From: Berberis thunbergii | Taxonomy: Eukaryota; Streptophyta; Magnoliopsida; Ranunculales; Berberidaceae | Assembly (NCBI GenBank): GCA_003290165.1 | Contig: QNQO01006234.1 | Coordinates: 162,947-226,946, forward strand | DNA: 64,000 nt | Direction: 5' to 3' | Shown here: piece after piece, positions 1 through 11,937 of the stretch | Layout: every line of letters starts with the position of its first letter | Position numbering within the stretch: position 1 is the stretch's first letter | Translations under genes and position numbers: made by a program | The notes under the pieces: model-generated | Told to the model about the DNA's origin: nothing | What the model saw: the letters and a program-made list of their open reading frames with translations, nothing else | Databases searched by the model: none

Positions 1-649
1 TGACTTGCAAACGTACTGATCTGCACAAGAAACACATGTGAGCCACAAACCACCGTTGTGGTGGCCGATGACACTCCGATGCTAAAGTCAAACAAGGATT
101 TGAGGAAAGTGTAATGTTGTAAATAGGGAATTTGTAGCGTACCTTAGCTTAGTAACCTCGTGTCTTATTTATAGTGCTGGAGTTCTAGTTTGATCATCGA
201 TGCCTTAGTTTAGGGAAGATGACCTTTGTGGAGATCATTTTCTAATTAGGAGTCGTGTTGTGGAGGGAAGTTTCCCTATTAGCCTTGTGGTTCTAGATAC
301 ACGGGAGATAGTTCCCATTCCGAGAGTAGTCTATAGGTAGAAGTCTCCATATGTGACATATACTCTGGAATTTGCTTCCTAGTTGGAGGCAAAAAGCTAC
401 TGTAATTGCCCGCCTGAAGCTGATCCTCGAGATACTTGCCTTAACAGGACTTACGGGTATTAAGGATAGTTGTGAGACACGTGGGCTTAGCAGGCTATTA
501 GAATTCGAGTACGTCTGGCGAACTGCATTGGGCGGGCTTAGAACTGCTTGGACTGAATCAGTGTTGGGCTGACGCTAGGGCCCGTTCTTTCTCGAGATCA
601 TCATGACACGTGTATTGTGTAGAGTTGGGACCATTTCGATGTATCATCA
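1..649 (-). repeat. 3' LTR of A1 (family A), truncated by window start
   Basis: It matches the LTRs at 16103-16762, 28231-28915 and 42465-43150. It ends on the plus strand with GTATCATCA, the inverted form of the TGATGATAC start. A TATTTATA stretch near 167-174 is the minus-strand TATA box. The end next to the primer site is missing from the window. Confidence 0.88.
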
Positions 650-668
650 GCTACTCCCCTCGAGTAAG
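650..668 (-). promoter_or_regulatory. Polypurine tract of A1
   Basis: On the minus strand a purine-rich run (GAGGGGAGTAGC) ends directly at the LTR start TGATGATACA. This is the expected plus-strand primer site. The same layout recurs at the 3' LTRs of A2, B1, B3 and B5. Confidence 0.7.
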
Positions 669-910
669 TGGGGCATTTCGTCGGTCCACTGACTCTCTAA
701 AAAGGAACTGTATCATCATGATGATTGAACCCGAAGCGTTGTCTCAAGGGGCGCATAACATTAATGGGTACACGACTGCTCAAGGAGAAAAAGTACGACT
801 TGTCTTCTTTATAAATATTTTCCGTTTCGAGGAAGATTTATCTTATTCTTATCTTTGTTGTTTTTTCAAGAAATTGTGTTGCTATAAAGTTTGATTCATT
901 CTTTCTATTG

Positions 911-2576
911 ATGGCAGATAATGTTGAATTTACTTCCAAGGATCTGTTGTCCTTTACTTGCCTCAAGCTTTTTGAGGATAGCCTGATTGATGAAACCGAG
1001 TTAATTTGGCTTCAAAGTTTGTACCGTATTCCAGAGGATCTGGAAATTATTCCTGCGTTTGGAGGTTTGGCTCCACTTACACTCCCTCAGGGGTATATAA
1101 GTTTGCACCGAGGCATATTTGAGTTGGGTTTCCAATTTCCAATGCTCGATGACATTTGGTGTTTCTTCATTTATCTTCGCATGCCTCCCGCTCAAATGGT
1201 TCTTAGTGGGTTCAAGATTTTGATTGTGATTCTTCTTAGGGCGCATGATGATGGCCTTTGTTTGACCCCGGCGGTAGTCCATCATATGACCAATGCTCGG
1301 TTGGATTCTAGGGGTCTTTGCATACTGAATTTCCCTACTTGTTTGCATTCAGTAGCGGATTACATTGAGCCCTGGAAGAGGTATTTGTTTCTGGCTTCGG
1401 TGAATTCTTTGTACTTCAGGCTTGGGGGTCGACGAGTCCCCAGATACTTTCAGTTCGACCTTCGTAAGTTTTTTTGTTGCTGGCTTATTCTTCCGTTCTC
1501 AGATGTGATGCTAGTTTGATGTCATTTTTTTAAGGAAGTTTTCAGTTCTGATTCTCACTGAGGAGGAAAGACGGATAGAAAAGGATTTTATCAAGCTCCC
1601 ATTGATGTCCGTTGAGGAGGTCATAATGCCAGCTAATGTTGTGCGAAGCGGGTTGCTATGGTGTTCTCACGACATTCTTGGTACGCGGGGTTCACCGGCT
1701 GAAGGGTTTGTTAGTTGTCGTTCGATGAGGATAAATCTAGTCATGCCTCGCCCACTAGGTTAGCAGAATTGGAGGTGAGCATGCCTCCTGTTGTCATTCC
1801 GAAAAGGAGGTAGTCCTCTGATCGTGCAGTTTCTACTCCTGGGCTGTTGTGTTCTTCCTAGACGACAATTTCAAGAGGTTCTCATCTCTTGCTTGATGTT
1901 GTTATTTGCCCTGTTGTCTCGAAGGGAGAACACATTGGACCACATGTTGACGTTTTGAGTCACCATGGGTTCGAGGAAGATATTTGCGCCCTTGAATCAT
2001 ATGGTTCCGTCGTGTTGCATCCCAAAGCTCGGGAACGAGTCTTTGTTTTGGACTAGGCTTTCATAGACCTTCAAGGGTTGTATTCGGATGTTCTCTACCG
2101 GGTGGATTCCTTGATTGGTCAGCTGCAGAATTCCAATACTGTCATGAACTTGGGAGTTGTGTGGGCCGCATAAGATCTTAACTGAGGTCGCCCAAATCTG
2201 ATTTGATGTCAACTCGTGCTAAATTGGGACAGACTCGGGCCGAGTTGGAATGCTTAAATGGTGTTGTGGACAAGTGGTCATCCAATCCGTAGGCCCAAGT
2301 TGTTGAGAGGAAGTGGGCGGAGACAGAATGGGTCGTTGCATCACTGAGGGGCTTCGCTGTGTTCATGAGGTGGAACGCTTACTGTTAGAGGAGCGATTGC
2401 AATATGCTACCTTGGTAGGCGCAATGGATTTTGACATTTCAGGTTGGAGGCCGTTAATCTCGTCAAAAGTCATTCGGGGTAGATTAGAGCTTTTGGAGCT
2501 TATCAGAGACGAACATCCCGACATCGACCTTGACTTTTCTCGTTATAGGAGGGCTGCTTTCAAACCCATTTCTTGA
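911..2576 (+). pseudogene. Antisense extra ORF (Transposase_28-like) of A1
   Basis: This is the additional ORF between the tandem repeats and the 3' LTR, coded opposite to the element. I start it at the ATG at 911 (MADNVEF...), which follows the AT-rich leader. The first frame is open to about 1519. It holds the family signature near residues 90-110 (MPPAQMVLSGFKILIVILL), equivalent to GIPPAQMGPNGWRVMV in the copy near 19900. Homology continues in broken frames to about 2576, where the usual C-terminal piece (DLDFSRYRRAAF) lies. Related proteins are annotated in plants as putative gypsy-type transposon or Transposase_28 (PF04195); the function is unknown. It is a pseudogene because of frameshifts and stops after 1519. 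Confidence 0.75.
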
Positions 2577-2860
2577 AAGGAAGGTTTTGGTTCCGCAGGA
2601 CAAGTTGCGAAGCTGTTTCCCCTCTTCCTTCTTTAAAATAGTTGTAATGTCATTTGCGAGACAAACCAAATTTTAATGAAAGCATTGTTTTGTCTTGTAC
2701 TGTCGTGTTTTTTTAGAAGCTTCGTAGATCGTAGAATTAGTGCTATCGGGCCTAGCTGCTTGCAGAACACATGTTTTTGTCAGTTGAGTTGTATCAAAAT
2801 TGACCACTTTTGTTTATGGGTGAGCCGTTGTTGTCCGCATATTGCAGGCCATGTTGAGAT
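2577..2860. other. A1 internal spacer
   Basis: Non-coding internal DNA between the antisense ORF and the tandem repeats. I recognise nothing functional in it. Confidence 0.5.
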
Positions 2861-3487
2861 GCTCCAAAAACTATTATCTTTCGGAGAGCATTGATCGTTC
2901 GGTGAGTCGTCATCATCGTGCGTAAGAATGCTATGAGACATTGGCTTCGTCGATCGTTGTTATCCGTGCGCGGTGGACTAGCTGTTGAGCACCTAAAGCT
3001 GTCGTCATCAGTCACGGACAAACTGAGCTTACCTGATAAGTTTGGCGATCATTGTCCGTTAAATCGCAATGATCCCTTGGCGAGTCGTTGGCATTAGGCG
3101 TGTGAGAGCTGACTAGACTCCCACTTCCTTGGCCGTCGTCGCCTGTGTGCCGCGAACTAGGCGTTGGGCACCAGAAGCTGTCGTCGTCAGTCACGAACTG
3201 ACTAAGTTTACCTAGTAAGTTCAACGATCATTGTCTATTGGAGAGCAATGATCCCTTGGCGAGTCATCGCCATCAGGCGTGTGAGCGTTGACTAGACTCC
3301 CACTTCCTCAGCTGTCATCGCTCATGCATAGTGGACTAGGTGTTGGGCACTAGCCGTCGTCATTAGTCGCGAACTGACTAATCTTACCTTTTAAGTTTAG
3401 CAATCATTGTTTGTTGGAGAACAATGATCCCTTGGCGAGTCGTAGTCATCAGACAAGTGAGCGCTAACTAGACTCCCACTTCCTTGA
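2861..3487. repeat. ~178-bp tandem repeats inside A1
   Basis: About 3.5 degenerate units with a spacing near 178 bp. Anchor matches for GGCGAGTCG-type sequence start near 2899, 3079, 3257 and 3434, each followed by ACTAGACTCCCACTTCCT in the later units. Each unit has an inverted repeat, GATCATTG and CAATGATC, separated by about 13-14 bases. A related unit lies inverted in A2 near 8780-8930. Tandem repeats between pol and the 3' LTR are a known habit of Tat elements. Confidence 0.85.
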
Positions 3488-3905
3488 CCGTCGGTTCGAT
3501 TTTTCACCTAAATCGTGAGCCGAACCGACTTAGGTCGGTTTTAAAATTTTCAAACCGAAATCGAACCGACCATTAACAAAATTGATCCGAAACCGAACCG
3601 ATTCTAACTTATGCATACTGTAACCGAACCAAACTGACTAAAATCGAATTAAAACTGAAGTAAAACTGAACCGACAGACTATTTTAAACATATTATATTA
3701 TTTATATATAAAAATATATTATTTATTATATATATTCGGTCGGTTCGGTTTAGTCGGTTAAAATCACATAGAAATCAAAAACTGAACCGACCATTTCGGT
3801 TTTGAATTTTTTAAAACCGAAATCGATCCGAACCACATTTAAACCGAACCAATTGGTTTGGTTTTGATCGGTTCGGTCGGTTTAATCAGTTTTTTGTTCA
3901 GCCCT
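3488..3905. mobile_element. CGGTTCGG-rich foldback/MITE-like insertion
   Basis: About 420 bp, rich in CGGTTCGG and its complement CCGAACCG, with an AT-rich centre near 3690-3740. The two halves are roughly inverted copies, so the strand could fold back on itself. The right end reads ...GTTCAGCCCTAG, like the ends of common plant hAT-type MITEs. The left end lacks a matching terminus, so the class is uncertain. It sits inside the 178-bp repeat array: a fragment of a repeat unit (GTGGACTAGGTGTTGGGCAC) reappears to its right near 4047. Confidence 0.6.
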
Positions 3906-4140
3906 AGCAAGGAGATCCAATGATGGACTCCATGGATCGAGCGTTTCCATTAGCGAAGGATACAAGGGCTCTAGTGGTATAGTAGTTGGGACTAAAACAA
4001 CACAAAACGAAGCTAACCGACAAGTAAAAATGGTCTAAAAGCTGGGAGTGGACTAGGTGTTGGGCACAATATTTGAGTTTGGTCATAGCGGGGATGATCG
4101 AAGGTCAAGTTGGATGTAACGTACAATAGTAGAAGTTTAG
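3906..4140. other. A1 spacer with repeat-unit remnant
   Basis: Mostly unassigned internal sequence. The only recognisable piece is a 20-base match near 4047-4067 to the 178-bp unit also seen near 3329. Confidence 0.5.
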
Positions 4141-5253
4141 TTAAAGCAAATATTTTTTTTGATAATATTTTTTGGGATGTTCTTCATTCCATGGTCGTTT
4201 AAGCCCGTCGTCGTTTATGTCTTCCAACCAGTACGTCCTCGGCCTGTTGACCTTGGTTACTCTGTAGGGTCCTTCCCAGTTGGGGTTCAGTTTCCCCGTG
4301 CCAGCTTCTTTAGTGTTTTGCTGGGTCTTCCTGAGTACCCAATCTCCCAGCTTGAATTCGCGTGGCTTGACCTTTTTATTGTAGTATTGCACTATTCGTT
4401 GCTGGTAGGCAGCTATCTTGGTAGAGGATAAGTCCCACTTTTCTTCGAGGAGTTCTAGTCCAACGCGCAAGGCTTCGTTGTTACCGTTTGGTCTAAATTC
4501 TTCCGTTCGTAAGGTTGGTACTTCGAGTTCTACTGGAACCATAGCTTTTGACCGATATGTCAGGCCGAAGGGTGTTTCTACGGTAGGGATTCTTTTAGCT
4601 GTTCGATATGCCAAGAGTATTCTTGTTAGCTCTAGAACCCATTTCACTTTGGCAGCATCAAGCTTCCTTTCGATCGCTTCAAGGATTGTTCAGTTGGTAA
4701 CCTCCGTTTGGCCGTTGGCCTGGCGAAGAGAAGTGGTGATTGATATTCAAACTTTTGCACACTATTTTTTAACCTTGATATCTTTGAATTGAGTTCCGTT
4801 GTCGCTGACCAATACCCTGGGGATGCCAAATTTGCAGATAATGGTGGCCCATATGAATTTTTCTATCTGGGCCTGCCCTATCTTGGATCGGGGCTCGACT
4901 TCCACCCACTTGTTGAAGTACTCGATAGCCACAAGAAGAAACCTTTTTACCAGCTGAAGCTGGAAGCGGTCCAACGATGTCCAACCCCCACCGCGCGAAT
5001 GGCCAACAACTCGTCATCAGTGTCAGTGGCTGAGTAGGCATGTGTGTGTATGGGGCGAACTTCTGACATTTGTCGCACTTTCGGAAAAATCTTTGGCATC
5101 TTGTTGCATTGTTGGCCAATAATATCCTAGAATTAAAGCTTTGTGGGCGAGGGTTCTCCAGCCCAGGTGATTTCTTCATATATCATCGTGGATCCTTCCC
5201 AGGACTTGACTTGCCTCTGAAGGTGAAAACATCAGGGTAGGGGTCATGTCACT
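4141..5253 (-). pseudogene. Integrase remnant of A1
   Basis: This encoded the enzyme that inserts the cDNA. Reading down the minus strand: a zinc-binding N-terminal part (CDKCQKFAPYTHMPTQ) near 5090-5040, the catalytic core with GLDIVGPLP and the SDNGTQF block near 4800, then AYRT...TPFGLTYR and a C-terminal DNA-binding part ending near 4141 with an NPNWEGPYRV motif. The C-terminal 168 residues (4141-4647) are open. The core is broken by frameshifts around 4650-4800. Its upstream end meets the A2 LTR fragment near 5253. Confidence 0.88.
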
Positions 5254-5515
5254 GATCTCCTATATAACTTCTCCTACGATGGCCTTGTAGAACCATGACT
5301 CCTTGTATTATAAATAAGACATAAGGTTGGTAAGCTAAGGTACGCTACAAATTCCCTGTTACATCATTACACCTTCCTTAGATCCATGTTTGACTTTAGC
5401 ATCGGAGTGTCATCGGCTACCACAACGGTGGTCCGTGGCTCACATGTGCCACTTGTGCAGGTTAACAGGTCAGCAAGAACCAGGTCAGAGCAGGGAGTAA
5501 AAAATGATTGCATCA
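5254..5515 (+). repeat. 5' LTR of A2 (3' portion only)
   Basis: It matches the second half of family A LTRs and ends ...GATTGCATCA immediately before the primer site. A TATAAATA box lies at 5309-5316. The first ~400 bp of the LTR are absent at the junction with A1 integrase. Confidence 0.85.
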
Positions 5516-5518
5516 GTT

Positions 5519-5537
5519 TGGCGCCATCCATGGGGAC
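5519..5537 (+). promoter_or_regulatory. Primer binding site of A2
   Basis: TGGCGCCATCCATGGGGAC lies three bases after the LTR end. It resembles the tRNA-Arg-type primer sites of Tat/Ogre elements. The assignment is by resemblance to the family, not by a tRNA search. Confidence 0.75.
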
Positions 5538-5590
5538 AACAAAATTCTTAAATTTTAAGTAAGCGTTGTCTCCTTTCAAAACACAGAGAG

Positions 5591-6290
5591 ATGGTGACCA
5601 CTAGGTCACGCAACAATGGAGAACCATGGAAGACCTCAAATGCTCAGGATGTCCCTATACCATTTCCTTCAGCAGCTCCTATCTTGCACAGGCTACTGAG
5701 TCGCGCTCTCGCGCCGACGACAACAATGAAAGATCCCACAATCAATATGCTGGCATCTCAAATACAGTGGATCGCCAAGGCGGTGGAGGCTCTCACGCGA
5801 CAGAATCCACCACCCGCTAATGGATACTAGAAGCAGCACAGACCTCCGCCTCCAAAAGAGGATAGGGAGCAAGTGCATGAAAGCCAGGAACCCGCTAGTT
5901 CTTATTGGACTAAAGGAGGTTGTGCGACTAACGCTGAGTTCAACGCCAGGATAGAGAGCCTTGGCTTTGAGCCCCCTCCACAGAGGAGCACACGACCCAA
6001 ATGTACTGAAATAAATGAAAAGCGGAAGGAACTTAAGTGATCCCCAAAGACACGCGAAGACCCCACCAAGCGTGACAACGACAAGTACTACGCTTACCGC
6101 AAGCAAGGCGACCACGACACCAATGACTGCAACAGTCTGAGGTACGAAGTTGAGCATTGGATCCGCAGAGGCAAACTGAAAGAGTTCCTAAAGTCTGAGA
6201 AGCCAACGGAACAAACAAAGGATAGGGGGGAGTCAGTTAAAGAAATAGAGAAGGAAACTCAAGGGATAATATATGTCCTTAATGGATTCA
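5591..6290 (+). pseudogene. gag remnant of A2
   Basis: It starts at the ATG at 5591 (MVTTRSRNNGEPWK...), about 55 bases after the primer site. N-terminal gag sequence runs about 79 residues to a stop near 5828. Matching sequence continues (SSYWTKGGCATNAEFNARIE) to about 6030, then jumps to the zinc-knuckle region (YAYRKQGDHDTNDC, near 6088-6130). The capsid-like core seen in A4 is missing. The first cysteine of the knuckle reads as tyrosine, so metal binding would be lost. Confidence 0.75.
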
Positions 6291-6313
6291 GACCAAATGA
6301 AAACGAGTCATGC

Positions 6314-6846
6314 ATGTCCTGCAAGTGGACACTACTGGATATGAGGACACAATTCGCGAGTGAGGGCAAACACATCTGCCACTCATGGGTTCAGAGCCCT
6401 ATTCCCACCTTGACCTTTACGGATAAGCACCTTGAAGGAGTTCGAGCGTCACATAATGACGCCTTAGTCATCTCGGTCTCCATAGCAAGGTGGGAAGTAA
6501 AGAGAGCCCTAGTTGAAACAAGAAGTTCACTTAATGTTCTGTTCTACAATGCATTCCGCAGCATGGACCTCAAGGAGGAAAACCTAACATCTTCAGAACA
6601 CCTGTTGATCGGATTCAGCGGGGATAAATGCTTCCCCATTAGAAAGATGAGGTTAGCTATGGTAGCAGGAGAATCGCAACTCAGGAAGGTCTTATTTTTG
6701 GACTTCATGGTGTTAGATGCACCATCATCTTATAATTTCATCCTGAGAAGACCATGGCTCCACCAGATGAAAGTGGTGGTCTCCACCCTTCACCAGTGTG
6801 TTAAGTATACTGCTAAACACTCCGAAAAAACAATACATGCAGACTA
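6314..6846 (+). pseudogene. Retropepsin (protease) remnant of A2
   Basis: An aspartic protease of retroelement type, open for 177 residues. The active-site triplet DTGSS, seen in the related copy at 40781-40799, reads ETRSS here (near 6507-6521), so the catalytic aspartate and glycine are replaced. The later part (DFMVLDAPSSYNFILRRPW) keeps the usual protease C-terminal pattern. Right after it the sequence leaves pol: where RT should follow, there is non-coding DNA shared with A4. Confidence 0.82.
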
Positions 6847-6847
6847 A

Positions 6848-8931
6848 CCTATGGCATGAGGGTGCCACACTAAAATAGATAGAGTGCTTCCAGATCTAGC
6901 TACATCATGCAGAACAGACTGATCTAGTGCAAGGACAAAAAACGACAGAGACATCATTTTCAAGCAGTACAGGAGCAATAAGCTCTTCTGCTCAGCGAGT
7001 CGAAAAGACCATGGCTAGTGGGAACACATACCCCGACATTCCGTTAGCACGAAGATCCGCCCCTCTACGAGATTTACTCTTCATAAACCTATGTAACGCC
7101 TTGACAGTCCACCGAATGATCCACGAGAGCGACTCGAATTCACTCTAAGGCCAGGATCGATTTCTCTCCGTCAACAGTTAGTTTCTTTTTAGCTATTTGT
7201 TTCCCTTTCTATAGTCAATATTGAAATTTAGTTCTTGAAAGTCTTATGTGATTTGCAATCATTTAAGAAATAAAAGAAGAATTACGAAAACAAGAAATAA
7301 AGGAAGGATTTTGAAAACAAACTCTATTGATTATTGGAAAGATGTAACAACAAACACCTTGAGGTAGATACAAAATGCTAGATATTACAAACGCCTCAAG
7401 CAGATACAAAAAATGAGTACTACAAGCATTTCAATACAGTGTGAACTGAAGTAAAAGACTCGCTTAGACAATTTTGCTACGAACAACATCCGACGAAAAC
7501 TTACAAACCTTCCGATGCGAGCAATCTGCAAGTGACAACAAAGATAAACGAACGGGATACACTCGACCCCTTCCCAAGATAAAGACAAAGTGGCAGAAGA
7601 GATTGAAAGGACTGAGAGGTCAGATTGCTCTGTCAAATTACTTCGAAAAATTGCTTGTACTACAACATTGTAGACCTCACAACGGGTTGTTGATTTCCTC
7701 AATAGACATCCGACCCCCTTCTAATTTCCTCAAATAGGTAAGAAGAAGGGAGACGAGGATGACCACAAGTAGAAACACAACTACGGTCTCACAATGCTAT
7801 CAAGAGATACCACTTTTCCCACATGCGATGGCAGGCGTGACTGAGAGCTACAACACCCAGAGACATCGCACGCCAACTAACACTTCGATTAGCCATTGGT
7901 TAACAGCGGGATTCGAGCACACAAAGGAAAAAGTGGTACGGTGTAACACCAAGGCATCTCACTTGGTAGAAAATCCATACTACTTCTCCACAATATGAGA
8001 AGAAATTACGAGACCTCTGCGGATCAACTATATGCTCACCCATAATGGGTGACCAAACATAACAACAACTATCACTATGCTTGATTGGTGAAAATGTCAG
8101 GACGTTTGGAGACTCCATAAATGGAGACCCACCTTCAGCCTTTGAAAAACCCAAAGCATTTTCTTCAGCCTTTGGAAAATCCAAAGCGTTCTCTTCAAGC
8201 AAAAACATTACAAGAGATAAGCTCTGCGAAAGATAGTGTTTACAATGATTGGAAAACACCATTATATAGACATGCTGGTTCACCAAGTAGGCACTCCAGC
8301 ATTAATTGTCAAGCATTGAATACGGTATGGGAAACAAGGAGACGACGGTTCCCAAGAAAACTGTGCAAACCACATCATTCAAATTGATGGCGCTGCACAC
8401 TAACCCCATCAATTGAGTGGGAGTAACCAATACTCAACCGTCATGCAACCTGCGACGTACACACAACACACCGTGCCCTGGCTCTTCCTCCGCGGTCCCA
8501 TGGGCTCGGCCTATTACTCAAACAATATTCTGTCACATGCTTGGCACGAGCATAAGAAATCATAGTGACCCCTAACGTATGAATCGTATTTACAGATCAC
8601 TAGCTAATTTAAGGTAACTTCATTCACCCCAAGCACCGGGTAAAGGGACTAGGTTCACATGCTCCCTAGCAGGCGAAACCTCTTTTCAAACCAGGCAAGC
8701 CCAGTCGGCCAAAGCTGATGACAACGACTTCTGGTTCAACCTGACACCTAGTCTGCTTGGCATGGGCATCGATGGTTTAGGAAGTGTGAGTCTAATCAGC
8801 GCTATCACGCCTGGTGGCGACGACTCGCTAGGGATCATTGCCCCATTCGCTGTCAATGATCGCCAAACCTAATCAAGTAAACCTAACTGGTGATGACTAG
8901 CAACGAAAGCTTCTGACCAAACTTGGACTTG
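6848..8931 (+). other. Non-coding internal region of A2
   Basis: No convincing gene. The part to about 8120 is homologous, inverted, to A4 at 30341-29130: both share the block after protease and a later GGATCAACTA...GACTCCAT stretch. This shows a common pol-less ancestor. From about 8660 to 8930 it contains an inverted relative of the 178-bp repeat of A1. Confidence 0.65.
8127..8205. repeat. Short direct repeat (~30 bp) in A2
   Basis: The pattern CTTCAGCCTTTG...AATCCAAAGC occurs two to three times with about 30-bp spacing. It is a small minisatellite in the non-coding part of A2. Confidence 0.6.
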
Positions 8932-9555
8932 TAGCCCCCCACTGCGAGGGTGTAGATAGCCTAGAAAATGAGAGCTTAGTCAGTCCCGAACTGATTCCGA
9001 TGGCTCACCACTGCTTTTCAGCGTGGCCGCCAAAACACAAAACCTGGACTTGTAGCCCACACTGTGAGGGTGTAGATAGTCTAGAAGGTGGGAGCTCAGT
9101 CAGCCACAACCTAATTCCGATGGCTTGCCACGGGACCATTGCTTTTCAGCGTGGCCGCCGAACACTCCCAAATTTGTAGTCAGCTGCGCACAGGTGTAGA
9201 TAATTTGGAATATGGGAGCCTAGCCAGTCCTGAATTTATTCTGATGGCTTGCCATGGGACCATGCTTTTCAACCTGTTCCCCAAACTCCCATCTCGGATT
9301 CGTAGACCCCACCGTACGTGGAGGATGTAGATGGTTCGAAAGGTGGGAGCCTAGTCAGTCCAGAACTGATTCCTACGGCTTGCCACGGGACCACTGTTTT
9401 TCAGCCTGGTCGCCAAACTTTTACTTTCCAAATTTGTAGCCCATTTTACTTGGTCATAAACTTTATCGGAAGGTGGGAGCCTAGTCAATCTTGAACTGAT
9501 TCCGACGGCTTGTCACGAGACCACTACCTTTCAGCCTGGTCGCCAAACATGAATC
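8932..9555. repeat. ~125-bp tandem repeats in A2
   Basis: Five degenerate units begin near 8932, 9053, 9176, 9301 and 9437. Each carries a TGTAGATA-type core, GGGAGC-TAGTCAG, a CTGATTCCGACGGCTTGCCA-type core and TTTCAGC-TGG-CGCCAAAC. The unit is not similar to the 178-bp repeat of A1, although it occupies the same place in the element. Confidence 0.85.
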
Positions 9556-10059
9556 TAGCTGAGTCAAACAAATTGACATCTTAATATTAGCGGAGACCAT
9601 TCGTGCTTATACAAAGATCGTATGACCGATGCCCAAATAAGAGCTACTTAGGATGCCAACTCGAGCTTACGGCGCTTGACTCGACACGAATACTCTAACA
9701 CATACACTCGACCATTGCAACTTACTCATAACAGCAACTGCATCCGATCGCTCAGACCAACAAGGTGAGACTCGAGTAGCTTATCTTAGGGATAAGACAC
9801 AGCTCGGGCAAGTCAGACCCCAGCTAGACTGTTCGCAACATGCCAACTCTCGAACATGATTACGCAGCAACGACCCTGAGTTGTTCACAGTACAAGGCGG
9901 TCAAACTCTCCATTGCAGATGGACCAGTTAACATCCTATTGATTCGACCAGCCTATGCCAAAGCAAGAGGAAAAAAAAAATCAAAACATGCAATAGAGAG
10001 TACAATCACGAAACTGATAAAATTGTTCTCATTAACGGTCAAAACAAAAAGGGATACAA
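9556..10059. other. A2 spacer between repeats and antisense ORF
   Basis: No supported gene. Open frames here are short and match no sister copy. Confidence 0.4.
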
Positions 10060-11937
10060 TCGCACCAAGGTTACTCCCTATTGGAAGAAGGTATAGAAAT
10101 AGAAGAGCTAAGCCTAGTGGAAGATGGAGTAGGAATAACGTCCACACACGACACGACTTGGGCATCAGGGCCCACAATGTCTTCCACATCTGATGACGTA
10201 GAGGTAACAAACAAATCTACATATGACATCTTCTTATAGCATCCAAGATCCCACTCAGAATGTTCTTTTTTCATTAGCACCAACAGCTCCAGCCAGTCAT
10301 GTACAACCCAATGGAACTCACACTTGCTTTGCTCCTAAAGAAGCTCCTTCTCTCGCACCTTCACGTCAACAAGTTCACGCTCTAGTAGCTCCAACTTGCT
10401 AGTCAACGCGTTGACCTGAGACTGCTCTGTGGCCAGATTGTTCTTCATAGCACTAAGCTCATGCCACCCCGATTCGAGCTAGTCCTCAGCCTTTTTTGCC
10501 TCGCGAGCATATAACTTTACATCGAATTCCAATTGTTGCTTCTTAGTAACCCAGTCAGCTTCCTTCAAAATAGCCGGCCTTTTGGTACGAGATGGCTCAA
10601 TGGGATCTGGAGGGAGAGGAGGAAGGGAATTATCCAAAAAACCTTCCAACACTTCTAGCTATGGCCTAGAGTGAGACGGTGAGAAATTTAGACTACAGGA
10701 GACATGGCCAGTGCCACAGTCACTCTCAGGCAAAACAACAATGGGATGATCAAATTCTACAACCTCAGGCAAATTTTCACGAGAGCCTTCTATAGGAGCG
10801 ATCCCACGGGAATCAGCACCAGCGGAAGCTGTCATTGCAACCCGCACCAGACAGTCATTAAGAGCTTCGACCTGTGCGTCACTAAGGTTCAAACTGTCTA
10901 CAACTCCTGTAAATTGTAAGTAATCTTTCTCCAAGCCGAAAACATCAGCATCCACCCTAACAGGCCTAGCAGACTCGCGCTCTTCTTTCACTAAAGCGGA
11001 TCGTATTGAAGATGACCCAGTCCTCACACGAGACTTCTTCCTCACTAAGGAGGCAAGTATTTCAGACGGCTCCTCCGCATCAGACAAAACTGGAGCTTGA
11101 CTAAGAGGAGCAACCTTCCTCTTCTTTGAAGGTGCTCCATCTTCCAACTTGACTCGCGAAGTTCAGTACTAAGTAGGGGCACCGTGCCAGTTGTCTCACA
11201 TCCTGCTACGGATGAAGTTGAAAACTCTTATGACATCGGCCGCGTTCCTCTTTGGCAAGTCACGAAACGTCTCTATGGTATTTTGCTCCTCTAAGGTAAG
11301 AGGAATAGTAGGAAACCTTTATGCAAAGAGACACAAACAATAATCGGTTAGCCTGCTATCAATCATATCAAAGTCACAAGAAAAGGGTTGAACTTATGAA
11401 GCGTCCTGAACTATTGCTCGAGCGGACGACCCTTGCACCAAAAATACTTTGAATCCGCAAGAGCTAAGAAGCAGTACTTCTGCCAGATCTTGAAGTCATC
11501 AGGTAGATTAATGAAGCAAGCCGGTGATGTCATCCTACAGACAACGTTACCATTCAGCTTGGGAGAAGTCAGCAATTGAATTACTCCCGGAGTCACGGTG
11601 ACACTGACTTCCTTGTCACTAAGCAAAATCATGAGGATGATCCTATATCCGTTAGGCCCCAATTGGGCTGAAGGAATGCCTAAAAGATCCAAGAACTGCC
11701 AAATCACATCCAGAACTGGAAAGTGCACTTCGGTCTGAAGATCCCACGATGCAATCAGATGAAACTGACCAGAGGTGACATTGGCATTTGGTCACCCTTT
11801 AGGACATACAACGCCTGGTCCTCAGAAACTCTAAATTTCACACATTTCAGCGAGGACAGATCAAACAACAACCTGTCTTCGAAAAACTTGAGACCCTTAG
11901 CCAAGATTGCATCGTCAATAAGGTTTTGTTCGGCCAT
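10060..11937 (-). pseudogene. Antisense extra ORF (Transposase_28-like) of A2
   Basis: It is coded opposite to A2, as in A1 and B3. I start it at the ATG giving MAEQNLIDDAI (11937). The family block GIPSAQLGPNGYRIILMIL lies near 11660. A middle, lysine/serine-rich part (MEDGAPSKKRKVAP) is open from 11147 to 10659. A C-terminal part between about 10600 and 10320 reads as heptad-like sequence (SAMKNNLATEQSQVNALTSK), so a coiled coil is likely. KKRK could be a nuclear-localisation-type run. Frameshifts and stops separate the pieces. Function unknown. Confidence 0.75.

Noticed and set aside
1001..1348. 115-codon open frame on the minus strand
   Set aside because: It lies opposite the recognisable antisense extra ORF, whose conserved block is on the plus strand; it is a shadow frame.
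5693..6157. 154-codon hydrophobic open frame on the minus strand
   Set aside because: It is the complement of A2 gag. The hydrophobic look comes from reading the opposite strand of charged gag codons.
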